The notes under the pieces: model-generated
Databases searched by the model: none
What the model was told of the DNA's origin: nothing
What the model saw: only the letters and a program-made list of their open reading frames with translations
Made by a program: the position numbers and the translations under genes
From: Henricia sp. BOLD:AAB3569
Lineage: Eukaryota > Echinodermata > Asteroidea > Spinulosida > Echinasteridae
Direction: 5' to 3'
Length of the DNA stretch: 64,000 nt
Assembly (NCBI GenBank): GCA_037783545.1
Contig: JBBELK010000029.1
Location: 379,501-443,500 of the forward strand
Part shown: piece after piece, positions 22,406-37,100 of the stretch
Layout: each line of letters opens with the position of its first letter
Position numbering within the stretch: the first letter of the stretch is position 1

Positions 22406-23528
22406 CCGAAGTACTGACCGAGCCCAACGTTGCTTAACTGCGGTGATCAGACGGGAACCGGTGTATTCAATGTGGTATGGTCGTAGACGAAAGCTTAACA
22501 GGTTTGCGTAATTTGAAACGTTTACAGAAGAACAATATTTTACTAAAAACAAAAGTGCCTACGACACTCGGTATTCCCAGGTGGTCTCCCACCGAAGTAC
22601 TGACCGAGCCCAACGTTGCTTAACTGCGGTGATCAGACGGGAACCGGTGTATTCAATGTGGTATGGTCGTAGACGAATGCTTAACAGGTTTGCGTAATTT
22701 TAAACGTTTACTGAAGAACAATATTTTACTCGACAAAACAAAAGTGCCTACGACACTCGGTATTCCCAGGTGGTCTCCCACCGAAGTACTGACCGAGCCC
22801 AACGTTGCTTAACTGCGGTGATCAGACGGGAACCGGTGTATTCAATGTGGTATGGTCGTAGACGAAAGCTTAACAGGTTTGCGTAATTTGAAACGTTTAC
22901 AGAAGAACAATATTTTACTAAAAACAAAAGTGCCTACGACACTCGGTATTCCCAGGTGGTCTCCCACCGAAGTACTGACCGAGCCCAACGTTGCTTAACT
23001 GCGGTGATCAGACGGGAACCGGTGTATTCAATGTGGTATGGTCGTAGACGAAAGCTTAACAGGTTTGCGTAATTTGAAACGTTTACAGAAGAACAATATT
23101 TTACTAAAAACAAAAGTGCCTACGACACTCGGTATTCCCAGGTGGTCTCCCACCGAAGTACTGACCGAGCCCAACGTTGCTTAACTGCTGTGATCAGACG
23201 GGAACCGGTGTATTCAATGTGGTATGGTCGTAGACGAATGCTTAACAGGTTTGCGTAATTTTAAACGTTTACTGAAGAACAATATTTTACTCGACAAAAC
23301 AAAAGTGCCTACGACACTCGGTATTCCCAGGTGGTCTCCCACCGAAGTACTGACCGAGCCCAACGTTGCTTAACTGCGGTGATCAGACGGGAACCGGTGT
23401 ATTCAATGTGGTATGGTCGTAGATGAATGCTTAACAGGTTTGCGTAATTTTAAACGTTTACTGAAGAACAATATTTTACTCGACAAAACAAAAGTGCCTA
23501 CGACACTCGGTATTCCCAGGTGGTCTCC

Positions 23529-25823
23529 CAACGAAGTACTGACCGAGCCCAACGTTGCTTAACTGCGGTGATCAGACGGGAACCGGTGTATTCAATGTGG
23601 TATGGTCGTAGACGAAAGCTTAACAGGTTTGCGTAATTTGAAACGTTTACAGAAGAACAATATTTTACTAAAAACAAAAGTGCCTACGACACTCGGTATT
23701 CCCAGGTGGTCTCCCACCGAAGTACTGACCGAGCCCAACGTTGCTTAACTGCGGTGATCAGACGGGAAACGGTGTATTCAATTTGGTATGGTCGTAGACG
23801 AATGCTTAACAGGTTTGCGTAATTTTAAACGTTTACTGAAGAACAATATTTTACTCGACAAAACAAAAGTGCCTACGACACTCGGTATTCCCAGGTGGTC
23901 TCCCACCGAAGTACTGACCGAGCCCAACGTTGCTTAACTGCGGTGATCAGACGGGAACCGGTGTATTCAATGTGGTATGGTCGTAGACGAAAGCTTAACA
24001 GGTTTGCGTAATTTGAAACGTTTACAGAAGAACAATATTTTACTAAAAACAAAAGTGCCTACGACACTCGGTATTCCCAGGTGGTCTCCCACCGAAGTAC
24101 TGACCGAGCCCAACGTTGCTTAACTGCGGTGATCAGACGGGAACCGGTGTATTCAATGTGGTATGGTCGTAGACGAAAGCTTAACAGGTTTGCGTAATTT
24201 GAAACGTTTACAGAAGAACAATATTTTACTAAAAACAAAAGTGCCTACGACACTCGGTATTCCCAGGTGGTCTCCCACCGAAGTACTGACCGAGCCCAAC
24301 GTTGCTTAACTGCGGTGATCAGACGGGAACCGGTGTATTCAATGTGGTATGGTCGTAGACGAAAGCTTAACAGGTTTGCGTAATTTGAAACGTTTACAGA
24401 AGAACAATATTTTACTAAAAACAAAAGTGCCTACGACACTCGCTATTCCCAGGTGGTCTCCCACCGAAGTACTGACCGAGCCCAACGTTGCTTAACTGCG
24501 GTGATCAGACGGGAACCGGTGTATTCAATGTGGTATGGTCGTAGACGAAAGCTTAACAGGTTTGCGTAATTTGAAACGTTTACAGAAGAACAATATTTTA
24601 CTAAAAACAAAAGTGCCTACGACACTCGGTATTCCCAGGTGGTCTCCCACCGAAGTACTGACCGTGCCCAACGTTGCTTAACTGCGGTGATCAGACGGGA
24701 AACGGTGTATTCAATGTGGTATGGTCGTAGACGAATGCTTAACAGGTTTGCGTAATTTTAAACGTTTACTGAAGAACAATATTTTACTCGACAAAACAAA
24801 AGTGCCTACGACACTTGGTATTCCCAGGTGGTCTCCCACCGAAGTACTGACCGAGCCCAACGTTGCTTAACTGCGGTGATCAGACGGGAACCGGTGTATT
24901 CAATGTGGTATGGTCGTAGACGAAAGCTTAACAGGTTTGCGTAATTTGAAACGTTTACAGAAGAACAATATTTTACTAAAAACAAAAGTGCCTACGACAC
25001 TCGGTATTCCCAGGTGGTCTCCCACCGAAGTACTGACCGAGCCCAACGTTGCTTAACTGCGGTGATCAGACGGGAACCGGTGTATTCAATGTGGTATGGT
25101 CGTAGACGAAAGCTTAACAGGTTTGCGTAATTTGAAACGTTTACAGAAGAACAATATTTTACTAAAAACAAAAGTGCCTACGACACTCGGTATTCCCAGG
25201 TGGTCTCCCACCGAAGTACTGACCGAGCCCAACGTTGCTTAACTGCGGTGATCAGACGGGAACCGGTGTATTCAATGTGGTATGGTCGTAGACGAATGCT
25301 TAACAGGTTTGCGTAATTTTAAACGTTTACTGAAGAACAATATTTTACTCGACAAAACAAAAGTGCCTACGACACTCGGTATTCCCAGGTGGTCTCCCAC
25401 CGAAGTACTGACCGAGCCCAACGTTGCTTAACTGCGGTGATCAGACGGGAACCGGTGTATTCAATGTGGTATGGTCGTAGACGAATGCTTAACAGGTTTG
25501 CGTAATTTTAAACGTTTACTGAAGAACAATATTTTACTCGACAAAACAAAAGTGCCTACGACACTCGGTATTCCCAGGTGGTCTCCCAACGAAGTACTGA
25601 CCGAGCCCAACGTTGCTTAACTGCGGTGATCAGACGGGAACCGGTGTATTCAATGTGGTATGGTCGTAGACGAAAGCTTAACAGGTTTGCGTAATTTGAA
25701 ACGTTTACAGAAGAACAATATTTTACTAAAAACAAAAGTGCCTACGACACTCGGTATTCCCAGGTGGTCTCCCACCGAAGTACTGACCGAGCCCAACGTT
25801 GCTTAACTGCGGTGATCAGACGG
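23529..25823 (-). repeat. 2,058 bp (11-unit) duplication markers
   Basis: The changes cccaacgaag at 23529 and gggaaacggtgtattcaatt near 23763 recur at 25587 and near 25821. The block between them carries its own singletons (ctcgctatt near 24441, gaccgtgccc near 24660), so the copies have begun to diverge or are recombinant. Confidence 0.75.
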
Positions 25824-27617
25824 GAAACGGTGTATTCAATTTGGTATGGTCGTAGACGAATGCTTAACAGGTTTGCGTAATTTTAAACGTTTACTGAAGA
25901 ACAATATTTTACTCGACAAAACAAAAGTGCCTACGACACTCGGTATTCCCAGGTGGTCTCCCACCGAAGTACTGACCGAGCCCAACGTTGCTTAACTGCG
26001 GTGATCAGACGGGAACCGGTGTATTCAATGTGGTATGGTCGTAGACGAAAGCTTAACAGGTTTGCGTAATTTGAAACGTTTACAGAAGAACAATATTTTA
26101 CTAAAAACAAAAGTGCCTACGACACTCGGTATTCCCAGGTGGTCTCCCACCGAAGTACTGACCGAGCCCAACGTTGCTTAACTGCGGTGATCAGACGGGA
26201 ACCGGTGTATTCAATGTGGTATGGTCGTAGACGAATGCTTAACAGGTTTGCGTAATTTTAAACGTTTACTGAAGAACAATATTTTACTCGACAAAACAAA
26301 AGTGCCTACGACACTCGGTATTCCCAGGTGGTCTCCCACCGAAGTACTGACCGAGCCCAACGTTGCTTAACTGCGGTGATCAGACGGGAACCGGTGTATT
26401 CAATGTGGTATGGTCGTAGACGAAAGCTTAACAGGTTTGCGTAATTTGAAACGTTTACAGAAGAACAATATTTTACTAAAAACAAAAGTGCCTACGACAC
26501 TCGGTATTCCCAGGTGGTCTCCCACCGAAGTACTGACCGAGCCCAACGTTGCTTAACTGCGGTGATCAGACGGGAACCGGCGTATTCAATGTGGTATGGT
26601 CGTGGACGAATGCTTAACAGGTTTGCGTAATTTTAAACGTTTACTGAAGAACAATATTTTACTGGACAAAACAAAAGTGCCTACGACACCCGGTATTCCC
26701 AGGTGGTCTCTCAACGAAGTACTGACCGAGCCCAACGTTGCTTAACTGCGGTGATCAGACGGGAACCGGTGTATTCAATGTGGTATGGTCGTAGACGAAT
26801 GCTTAACAGGTTTGCGTAATTTTAAACGTTTACTGAAGAACAATATTTTACTCGACAAAACAAAAGTGCCTACGACACTCGGTATTCCCAGGTGGTCTCC
26901 CACCGAAGTACTGACCGAGCCCAACGTTGCTTAACTGCGGTGATCAGACGGGAACCGGTGTATTCAATGTGGTATGGTCGTAGACGAATGCTTAACAGGT
27001 TTGCGTAATTTTAAACGTTTACTGAAGAACAATATTTTACTCGACAAAACAAAAGTGCCTACGACACTCGGTATTCCCAGGTGGTCTCCCACCGAAGTAC
27101 TGACCGAGCCCAACGTTGCTTAACTGCGGTGATCAGACGGAAACCGGTGTATTCAATGTGGTATGGTCGTAGACGAAAGCTTAACAGGTTTGCGTAATTT
27201 GAAACGTTTACAGAAGAACAATATTTTACTAAAAACAAAAGTGCCTACGACACTCGGTATTCCCAGGTGGTCTCCCACCGAAGTACTGACCGAGCCCAAC
27301 GTTGCTTAACTGCGGTGATCAGACGGGAACCGGCGTATTCAATGTGGTATGGTCGTAGACGAATGCTTAACAGGTTTGCGTAATTTGAAACGTTTACAGA
27401 AGAACAATATTTTACTAAAAACAAAAGTGCCTACGACACTCGGTATTCCCAGGTGGTCTCCCACCGAAGTACTGACCGAGCCCAACGTTGCTTAACTGCG
27501 GTGATCAGACGGGAACCGGTGTATTCAATGTGGTATGGTCGTAGACGAATGCTTAACAGGTTTGCGTAATTTTAAACGTTTACTGAAGAACAATATTTTA
27601 CTCGACAAAACAAAAGT

Positions 27618-27730
27618 GCCTACGACACTCGGTATTCCCAGTACTGACCGAAGTACTGACCGAGCCCAACGTTGCTTAACTGCGGTGATCAGACGGGAAC
27701 CGGTGTATTCAATGTGGTATGGTCGTAGAC
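27618..27730 (-). pseudogene. 5S pseudogene, helix IV deleted (copy 1)
   Basis: This copy is 113 bp, 5 shorter than the standard gene. On the coding strand the helix IV hairpin and GGGAGACCACC are gone, replaced by a second CAGTACT, giving GGTCAGTACTTCGGTCAGTA. Box C is broken, so TFIIIA binding and a normal fold are both unlikely. Seven copies share identical breakpoints, all in class A surroundings. Slippage on the CAGTACT motif can explain it. Confidence 0.92.
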
Positions 27731-27990
27731 GAATGCTTAACAGGTTTGCGTAATTTTAAACGTTTACTGAAGAACAATATTTTACTCGACAAAACAAAAG
27801 TGCCTACGACACTCGGTATTCCCAGGTGGTCTCCCACCGAAGTACTGACCGAGCCCAACGTTGCTTAACTGCGGTGATCAGACGGGAACCGGTGTATTCA
27901 ATGTGGTATGGTCGTAGACGAATGCTTAACAGGTTTGCGTAATTTTAAACGTTTACTGAAGAACAATATTTTACTCGACAAAACAAAAGT

Positions 27991-28103
27991 GCCTACGACA
28001 CTCGGTATTCCCAGTACTGACCGAAGTACTGACCGAGCCCAACGTTGCTTAACTGCGGTGATCAGACGGGAACCGGTGTATTCAATGTGGTATGGTCGTA
28101 GAC
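27991..28103 (-). pseudogene. 5S pseudogene, helix IV deleted (copy 2)
   Basis: Same 113 bp form as copy 1, 373 bp away (one normal class A unit of 189 bp between), forming the first pair. Confidence 0.92.
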
Positions 28104-29488
28104 GAATGCTTAACAGGTTTGCGTAATTTTAAACGTTTACTGAAGAACAATATTTTACTCGACAAAACAAAAGTGCCTACGACACTCGGTATTCCCAGGT
28201 GGTCTCCCACCGAAGTACTGACCGAGCCCAACGTTGCTTAACTGCGGTGATCAGACGGGAACCGGTGTATTCAATGTGGTATGGTCGTAGACGAAAGCTT
28301 AACAGGTTTGCGTAATTTGAAACGTTTACAGAAGAACAATATTTTACTAAAAACAAAAGTGCCTACGACACTCGGTATTCCCAGGTGGTCTCCCACCGAA
28401 GTACTGACCGAGCCCAACGTTGCTTAACTGCGGTGATCAGACGGGAACCGGCGTATTCAATGTGGTATGGTCGTGGACGAATGCTTAACAGGTTTGCGTA
28501 ATTTTAAACGTTTACTGAAGAACAATATTTTACTGGACAAAACAAAAGTGCCTACGACACCCGGTATTCCCAGGTGGTCTCTCACCGAAGTACTGACCGA
28601 GCCCAACGTTGCTTAACTGCGGTGATCAGACGGGAACCGGTGTATTCAATGTGGTATGGTCGTAGACGAATGCTTAACAGGTTTGCGTAATTTTAAACGT
28701 TTACTGAAGAACAATATTTTACTCGACAAAACAAAAGTGCCTACGACACTCGGTATTCCCAGGTGGTCTCCCACCGAAGTACTGACCGAGCCCAACGTTG
28801 CTTAACTGCGGTGATCAGACGGGAACCGGTGTATTCAATGTGGTATGGTCGTAGACGAATGCTTAACAGGTTTGCGTAATTTTAAACGTTTACTGAAGAA
28901 CAATATTTTACTCGACAAAACAAAAGTGCCTACGACACTCGGTATTCCCAGGTGGTCTCCCACCGAAGTACTGACCGAGCCCAACGTTGCTTAACTGCGG
29001 TGATCAGACGGAAACCGGTGTATTCAATGTGGTATGGTCGTAGACGAAAGCTTAACAGGTTTGCGTAATTTGAAACGTTTACAGAAGAACAATATTTTAC
29101 TAAAAACAAAAGTGCCTACGACACTCGGTATTCCCAGGTGGTCTCCCACCGAAGTACTGACCGAGCCCAACGTTGCTTAACTGCGGTGATCAGACGGGAA
29201 CCGGCGTATTCAATGTGGTATGGTCGTAGACGAATGCTTAACAGGTTTGCGTAATTTGAAACGTTTACAGAAGAACAATATTTTACTAAAAACAAAAGTG
29301 CCTACGACACTCGGTATTCCCAGGTGGTCTCCCACCGAAGTACTGACCGAGCCCAACGTTGCTTAACTGCGGTGATCAGACGGGAACCGGTGTATTCAAT
29401 GTGGTATGGTCGTAGACGAATGCTTAACAGGTTTGCGTAATTTTAAACGTTTACTGAAGAACAATATTTTACTCGACAAAACAAAAGT

Positions 29489-29601
29489 GCCTACGACACT
29501 CGGTATTCCCAGTACTGACCGAAGTACTGACCGAGCCCAACGTTGCTTAACTGCGGTGATCAGACGGGAACCGGTGTATTCAATGTGGTATGGTCGTAGA
29601 C
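29489..29601 (-). pseudogene. 5S pseudogene, helix IV deleted (copy 3)
   Basis: Same deletion, at 1,871 bp from copy 1, as part of the duplicated block. Confidence 0.92.
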
Positions 29602-29861
29602 GAATGCTTAACAGGTTTGCGTAATTTTAAACGTTTACTGAAGAACAATATTTTACTCGACAAAACAAAAGTGCCTACGACACTCGGTATTCCCAGGTGG
29701 TCTCCCACCGAAGTACTGACCGAGCCCAACGTTGCTTAACTGCGGTGATCAGACGGGAACCGGTGTATTCAATGTGGTATGGTCGTAGACGAATGCTTAA
29801 CAGGTTTGCGTAATTTTAAACGTTTACTGAAGAACAATATTTTACTCGACAAAACAAAAGT

Positions 29862-29974
29862 GCCTACGACACTCGGTATTCCCAGTACTGACCGAAGTAC
29901 TGACCGAGCCCAACGTTGCTTAACTGCGGTGATCAGACGGGAACCGGTGTATTCAATGTGGTATGGTCGTAGAC
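29862..29974 (-). pseudogene. 5S pseudogene, helix IV deleted (copy 4)
   Basis: Same deletion, at 1,871 bp from copy 2 and 373 bp from copy 3. Confidence 0.92.
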
Positions 29975-32482
29975 GAATGCTTAACAGGTTTGCGTAATTT
30001 TAAACGTTTACTGAAGAACAATATTTTACTCGACAAAACAAAAGTGCCTACGACACTCGGTATTCCCAGGTGGTCTCCCACCGAAGTACTGACCGAGCCC
30101 AACGTTGCTTAACTGCGGTGATCAGACGGGAACCGGTGTATTCAATGTGGTATGGTCGTAGACGAAAGCTTAACAGGTTTGCGTAATTTGAAACGTTTAC
30201 AGAAGAACAATATTTTACTAAAAACAAAAGTGCCTACGACACTCGGTATTCCCAGGTGGTCTCCCACCGAAGTACTGACCGAGCCCAACGTTGCTTAACT
30301 GCGGTGATCAGACGGGAACCGGTGTATTCAATGTGGTATGGTCGTAGACGAATGCTTAACAGGTTTGCGTAATTTTAAACGTTTACTGAAGAACAATATT
30401 TTACTCGACAAAACAAAAGTGCCTACGACACTCGGTATTCCCAGGTGGTCTCCCACCGAAGTACTGACCGAGCCCAACGTTGCTTAACTGTGGTGATCAG
30501 ACGGGAACCGGTGTATTCAATGTGGTATGGTCGTAGACGAAAGCTTAACAGGTTTGCGTAATTTGAAACGTTTACAGAAGAACAATATTTTACTAAAAAC
30601 AAAAGTGCCTACGACACTCGGTATTCCCAGGTGGTCTCCCACCGAAGTACTGACCGAGCCCAACGTTGCTTAACTGCGGTGATCAGACGGGAACCGGTGT
30701 ATTCAATGTGGTATGGTCGTAGACGAATGCTTAACAGGTTTGCGTAATTTTAAACGTTTACTGAAGAACAATATTTTACTCGACAAAACAAAAGTGCCTA
30801 CGACACTCGGTATTCCCAGGTGGTCTCCCACCGAAGTACTGACCGAGCCCAACGTTGCTTAACTGCGGTGATCAGACGGGAACCGGTGTATTCAATGTGG
30901 TATGGTCGTAGACGAAAGCTTAACAGGTTTGCGTAATTTGAAACGTTTACAGAAGAACAATATTTTACTAAAAACAAAAGTGCCTACGACACTCGGTATT
31001 CCCAGGTGGTCTCCCACCGAAGTACTGACCGAGCCCAACGTTGCTTAACTGCGGTGATCAGACGGGAACCGGTGTATTCAATGTGGTATGGTCGTAGACG
31101 AATGCTTAACAGGTTTGCGTAATTTTAAACGTTTACTGAAGAACAATATTTTACTCGACAAAACAAAAGTGCCTACGACACTCGGTATTCCCAGGTGGTC
31201 TCCCACCGAAGTACTGACCGAGCCCAACGTTGCTTAACTGTGGTGATCAGACGGGAACCGGTGTATTCAATGTGGTATGGTCGTAGACGAAAGCTTAACA
31301 GGTTTGCGTAATTTGAAACGTTTACAGAAGAACAATATTTTACCAAAAAACAAAAGTGCCCACGACACTCGGTATTCCCAGGTGGTCTCCCACCGAAGTA
31401 CTGACCGAGCCCAACGTTGCTTAACTGCGGTGATCAGACGGGAACCGGTGTATTCAATGTGGTATGGTCGTAGACGAAAGCTTAACAGGTTTGCGTAATT
31501 TGAAACGTTTACAGAAGAACAATATTTTACTAAAAACAAAAGTGCCCACGACACTCGGTATTCCCAGGTGGTCTCCCACCGAAGTACTGACCGAGCCCAA
31601 CGTTGCTTAACTGCGGTGATCAGACGGGAACCGGTGTATTCAATGTGGTATGGTCGTAGACGAATGCTTAACAGGTTTGCGTAATTTTAAACGTTTACTG
31701 AAGAACAATATTTTACTCGACAAAACAAAAGTGCCTACGACACTCGGTATTCCCAGGTGGTCTCCCACCGAAGTACTGACCGAGCCCAATGTTGCTTAAC
31801 TGCGGTGATCAGACGGGAACCGGTGTATTCAATGTGGTATGGTCGTAGACGAAAGCTTAACAGGTTTGCGTAATTTGAAACGTTTACAGAAGAACAATAT
31901 TTTACTAAAAACAAAAGTGCCTACGACACTCGGTATTCCCAGGTGGTCTCCCACCGAAGTACTGACCGAGCCCAACGTTGCTTAACTGCGGTGATCAGAC
32001 GGGAACCGGTGTATTCAATGTGGTATGGTCGTAGACGAATGCTTAACAGGTTTGCGTAATTTTAAACGTTTACTGAAGAACAATATTTTACTCGACAAAA
32101 CAAAAGTGCCTACGACACTCGGTATTCCCAGGTGGTCTCCCACCGAAGTACTGACCGAGCCCAACGTTGCTTAACTGCGGTGATCAGACGGGAACCGGTG
32201 TATTCAATGTGGTATGGTCGTAGACGAAAGCTTAACAGGTTTGCGTAATTTGAAACGTTTACAGAAGAACAATATTTTACTAAAAACAAAAGTGCCTACG
32301 ACACTCGGTATTCCCAGGTGGTCTCCCACCGAAGTACTGACCGAGCCCAACGTTGCTTAACTGCGGTGATCAGACGGGAACCGGTGTATTCAATGTGGTA
32401 TGGTCGTAGACGAATGCTTAACAGGTTTGCGTAATTTTAAACGTTTACTGAAGAACAATATTTTACTCGACAAAACAAAAGT

Positions 32483-32595
32483 GCCTACGACACTCGGTAT
32501 TCCCAGTACTGACCGAAGTACTGACCGAGCCCAACGTTGCTTAACTGCGGTGATCAGACGGGAACCGGTGTATTCAATGTGGTATGGTCGTAGAC
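32483..32595 (-). pseudogene. 5S pseudogene, helix IV deleted (copy 5)
   Basis: Same deletion, 2,994 bp from copy 3; first of a third pair, now preceded by alternating AB units. Confidence 0.92.
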
Positions 32596-32855
32596 GAATG
32601 CTTAACAGGTTTGCGTAATTTTAAACGTTTACTGAAGAACAATATTTTACTCGACAAAACAAAAGTGCCTACGACACTCGGTATTCCCAGGTGGTCTCCC
32701 ACCGAAGTACTGACCGAGCCCAACGTTGCTTAACTGCGGTGATCAGACGGGAACCGGTGTATTCAATGTGGTATGGTCGTAGACGAATGCTTAACAGGTT
32801 TGCGTAATTTTAAACGTTTACTGAAGAACAATATTTTACTCGACAAAACAAAAGT

Positions 32856-32968
32856 GCCTACGACACTCGGTATTCCCAGTACTGACCGAAGTACTGACCG
32901 AGCCCAACGTTGCTTAACTGCGGTGATCAGACGGGAACCGGTGTATTCAATGTGGTATGGTCGTAGAC
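32856..32968 (-). pseudogene. 5S pseudogene, helix IV deleted (copy 6)
   Basis: Same deletion, 373 bp from copy 5 and completing the third pair. Confidence 0.92.
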
Positions 32969-34166
32969 GAATGCTTAACAGGTTTGCGTAATTTTAAACG
33001 TTTACTGAAGAACAATATTTTACTCGACAAAACAAAAGTGCCTACGACACTCGGTATTCCCAGGTGGTCTCCCACCGAAGTACTGACCGAGCCCAACGTT
33101 GCTTAACTGCGGTGATCAGACGGGAACCGGTGTATTCAATGTGGTATGGTCGTAGACGAAAGCTTAACAGGTTTGCGTAATTTGAAACGTTTACAGAAGA
33201 ACAATATTTTACTAAAAACAAAAGTGCCTACGACACTCGGTATTCCCAGGTGGTCTCCCACCGAAGTACTGACCGAGCCCAACGTTGCTTAACTGCGGTG
33301 ATCAGACGGGAACCGGTGTATTCAATGTGGTATGGTCGTAGACGAATGCTTAACAGGTTTGCGTAATTTTAAACGTTTACTGAAGAACAATATTTTACTC
33401 GACAAAACAAAAGTGCCTACGACACTCGGTATTCCCAGGTGGTCTCCCACCGAAGTACTGACCGAGCCCAACGTTGCTTAACTGCGGTGATCAGACGGGA
33501 ACCGGTGTATTCAATGTGGTATGGTCGTAGACGAAAGCTTAACAGGTTTGCGTAATTTGAAACGTTTACAGAAGAACAATATTTTACTAAAAACAAAAGT
33601 GCCTACGACACTCGGTATTCCCAGGTGGTCTCCCACCGAAGTACTGACCGAGCCCAACGTTGCTTAACTGCGGTGATCAGACGGGAACCGGTGTATTCAA
33701 TGTGGTATGGTCGTAGACGAATGCTTAACAGGTTTGCGTAATTTTAAACGTTTACTGAAGAACAATATTTTACTCGACAAAACAAAAGTGCCTACGACAC
33801 TCGGTATTCCCAGGTGGTCTCCCACCGAAGTACTGACCGAGCCCAACGTTGCTTAACTGCGGTGATCAGACGGGAACCGGTGTATTCAATGTGGTATGGT
33901 CGTAGACGAAAGCTTAACAGGTTTGCGTAATTTGAAACGTTTACAGAAGAACAATATTTTACTAAAAACAAAAGTGCCTACGACACTCGGTATTCCCAGG
34001 TGGTCTCCCACCGAAGTACTGACCGAGCCCAACGTTGCTTAACTGCGGTGATCAGACGGGAACCGGTGTATTCAATGTGGTATGGTCGTAGACGAATGCT
34101 TAACAGGTTTGCGTAATTTTAAACGTTTACTGAAGAACAATATTTTACTCGACAAAACAAAAGTGC

Positions 34167-37100
34167 CTACGACACTCGGTATTCCCAGGTGGTCTCCCAC
34201 CGAAGTACTGACCGAGCCCAACGTTGCTTAACTGTGGTGATCAGACGGGAACCGGTGTATTCAATGTGGTATGGTCGTAGACGAAAGCTTAACAGGTTTG
34301 CGTAATTTGAAACGTTTACAGAAGAACAATATTTTACTAAAAACAAAAGTGCCCACGACACTCGGTATTCCCAGGTGGTCTCCCACCGAAGTACTGACCG
34401 AGCCCAACGTTGCTTAACTGCGGTGATCAGACGGGAACCGGTGTATTCAATGTGGTATGGTCGTAGACGAAAGCTTAACAGGTTTGCGTAATTTGAAACG
34501 TTTACAGAAGAACAATATTTTACTAAAAACAAAAGTGCCTACGACACTCGGTATTCCCAGGTGGTCTCCCACCGAAGTACTGACCGAGCCCAACGTTGCT
34601 TAACTGCGGTGATCAGACGGGAACCGGTGTATTCAATGTGGTATGGTCGTAGACGAATGCTTAACAGGTTTGCGTAATTTTAAACGTTTACTGAAGAACA
34701 ATATTTTACTCGACAAAACAAAAGTGCCTACGACACTCGGTATTCCCAGGTGGTCTCCCACCGAAGTACTGACCGAGCCCAACGTTGCTTAACTGCGGTG
34801 ATCAGACGGGAACCGGTGTATTCAATGTGGTATGGTCGTAGACGAAAGCTTAACAGGTTTGCGTAATTTGAAACGTTTACAGAAGAACAATATTTTACTA
34901 AAAACAAAAGTGCCCACGACACTCGGTGTTCCCAGGTGGTCTCCCACCGAAGTACTGACCGAGCCCAACGTTGCTTAACTGCGGTGATCAGACGGGAACC
35001 GGTGTATTCAATGTGGTATGGTCGTAGACGAATGCTTAACAGGTTTGCGTAATTTTAAACGTTTACTGAAGAACAATATTTTACTCGACAAAACAAAAGT
35101 GCCTACGACACTCGGTATTCCCAGGTGGTCTCCCACCGAAGTACTGACCGAGCCCAACGTTGCTTAACTGCGGTGATCAGACGGGAACCGGTGTATTCAA
35201 TGTGGTATGGTCGTAGACGAAAGCTTAACAGGTTTGCGTAATTTGAAACGTTTACAGAAGAACAATATTTTACTAAAAACAAAAGTGCCCACGACACTCG
35301 GTATTCCCAGGTGGTCTCCCACCGAAGTACTGACCGAGCCCAACGTTGCTTAACTGCGGTGATCAGACGGGAACCGGTGTATTCAATGTGGTATGGTCGT
35401 AGACGAATGCTTAACAGGTTTGCGTAATTTTAAACGTTTACTGAAGAACAATATTTTACTCGACAAAACAAAAGTGCCTACGACACTCGGTATTCCCAGG
35501 TGGTCTCCCACCGAAGTACTGACCGAGCCCAATGTTGCTTAACTGCGGTGATCAGACGGGAACCGGTGTATTCAATGTGGTATGGTCGTAGACGAAAGCT
35601 TAACAGGTTTGCGTAATTTGAAACGTTTACAGAAGAACAATATTTTACTAAAAACAAAAGTGCCTACGACACTCGGTATTCCCAGGTGGTCTCCCACCGA
35701 AGTACTGACCGAGCCCAACGTTGCTTAACTGCGGTGATCAGACGGGAACCGGTGTATTCAATGTGGTATGGTCGTAGACGAATGCTTAACAGGTTTGCGT
35801 AATTTTAAACGTTTACTGAAGAACAATATTTTACTCGACAAAACAAAAGTGCCTACGACACTCGGTATTCCCAGGTGGTCTCCCACCGAAGTACTGACCG
35901 AGCCCAACGTTGCTTAACTGCGGTGATCAGACGGGAACCGGTGTATTCAATGTGGTATGGTCGTAGACGAAAGCTTAACAGGTTTGCGTAATTTGAAACG
36001 TTTACAGAAGAACAATATTTTACTAAAAACAAAAGTGCCTACGACACTCGGTATTCCCAGGTGGTCTCCCACCGAAGTACTGACCGAGCCCAACGTTGCT
36101 TAACTGCGGTGATCAGACGGGAACCGGTGTATTCAATGTGGTAGGGTCGTAGACGAATGCTTAACAGGTTTGCGTAATTTTAAACGTTTACTGAAGAACA
36201 ATATTTTACTCGACAAAACAAAAGTGCCTACGACACTCGGTATTCCCAGGTGGTCTCCCACCGAAGTACTGACCGAGCCCAACGTTGCTTAACTGCTGTG
36301 ATCAGACGGGAACCGGTGTATTCAATGTGGTATGGTCGTAGACGAAAGCTTAACAGGTTTGCGTAATTTGAAACGTTTACAGAAGAACAATATTTTACTA
36401 AAAACAAAAGTGCCTACGACACTCGGTATTCCCAGGTGGTCTCCCACCGAAGTACTGACCGAGCCCAACGTTGCTTAACTGCGGTGATCAGACGGGAACC
36501 GGTGTATTCAATGTGGTATGGTCGTAGACGAATGCTTAACAGGTTTGCGTAATTTTAAACGTTTACTGAAGAACAATATTTTACTCGACAAAACAAAAGT
36601 GCCTACGACACTCGGTATTCCCAGGTGGTCTCCCACCGAAGTACTGACCGAGCCCAACGTTGCTTAACTGTGGTGATCAGACGGGAACCGGTGTATTCAA
36701 TGTGGTATGGTCGTAGACGAAAGCTTAACAGGTTTGCGTAATTTGAAACGTTTACAGAAGAACAATATTTTACTAAAAACAAAAGTGCCCACGACACTCG
36801 GTATTCCCAGGTGGTCTCCCACCGAAGTACTGACCGAGCCCAACGTTGCTTAACTGCGGTGATCAGACGGGAACCGGTGTATTCAATGTGGTATGGTCGT
36901 AGACGAAAGCTTAACAGGTTTGCGTAATTTGAAACGTTTACAGAAGAACAATATTTTACTAAAAACAAAAGTGCCTACGACACTCGGTATTCCCAGGTGG
37001 TCTCCCACCGAAGTACTGACCGAGCCCAACGTTGCTTAACTGCGGTGATCAGACGGGAACCGGTGTATTCAATGTGGTATGGTCGTAGACGAATGCTTAA

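Larger units (their letters stand above)
26578..29974 (-). repeat. two copies of a 1,871 bp block with 5S pseudogene pairs
   Basis: Markers recur at 1,871 bp: cgtggacg at 26601 and 28472, cagacggaaacc near 27135 and 29006, an A/B chimeric spacer near 27361 and 29232, and the helix-IV-deleted genes at 27618/27991 and 29489/29862. One difference (tctcaacg near 26711, tctcaccg near 28582) shows small divergence. Confidence 0.9.
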
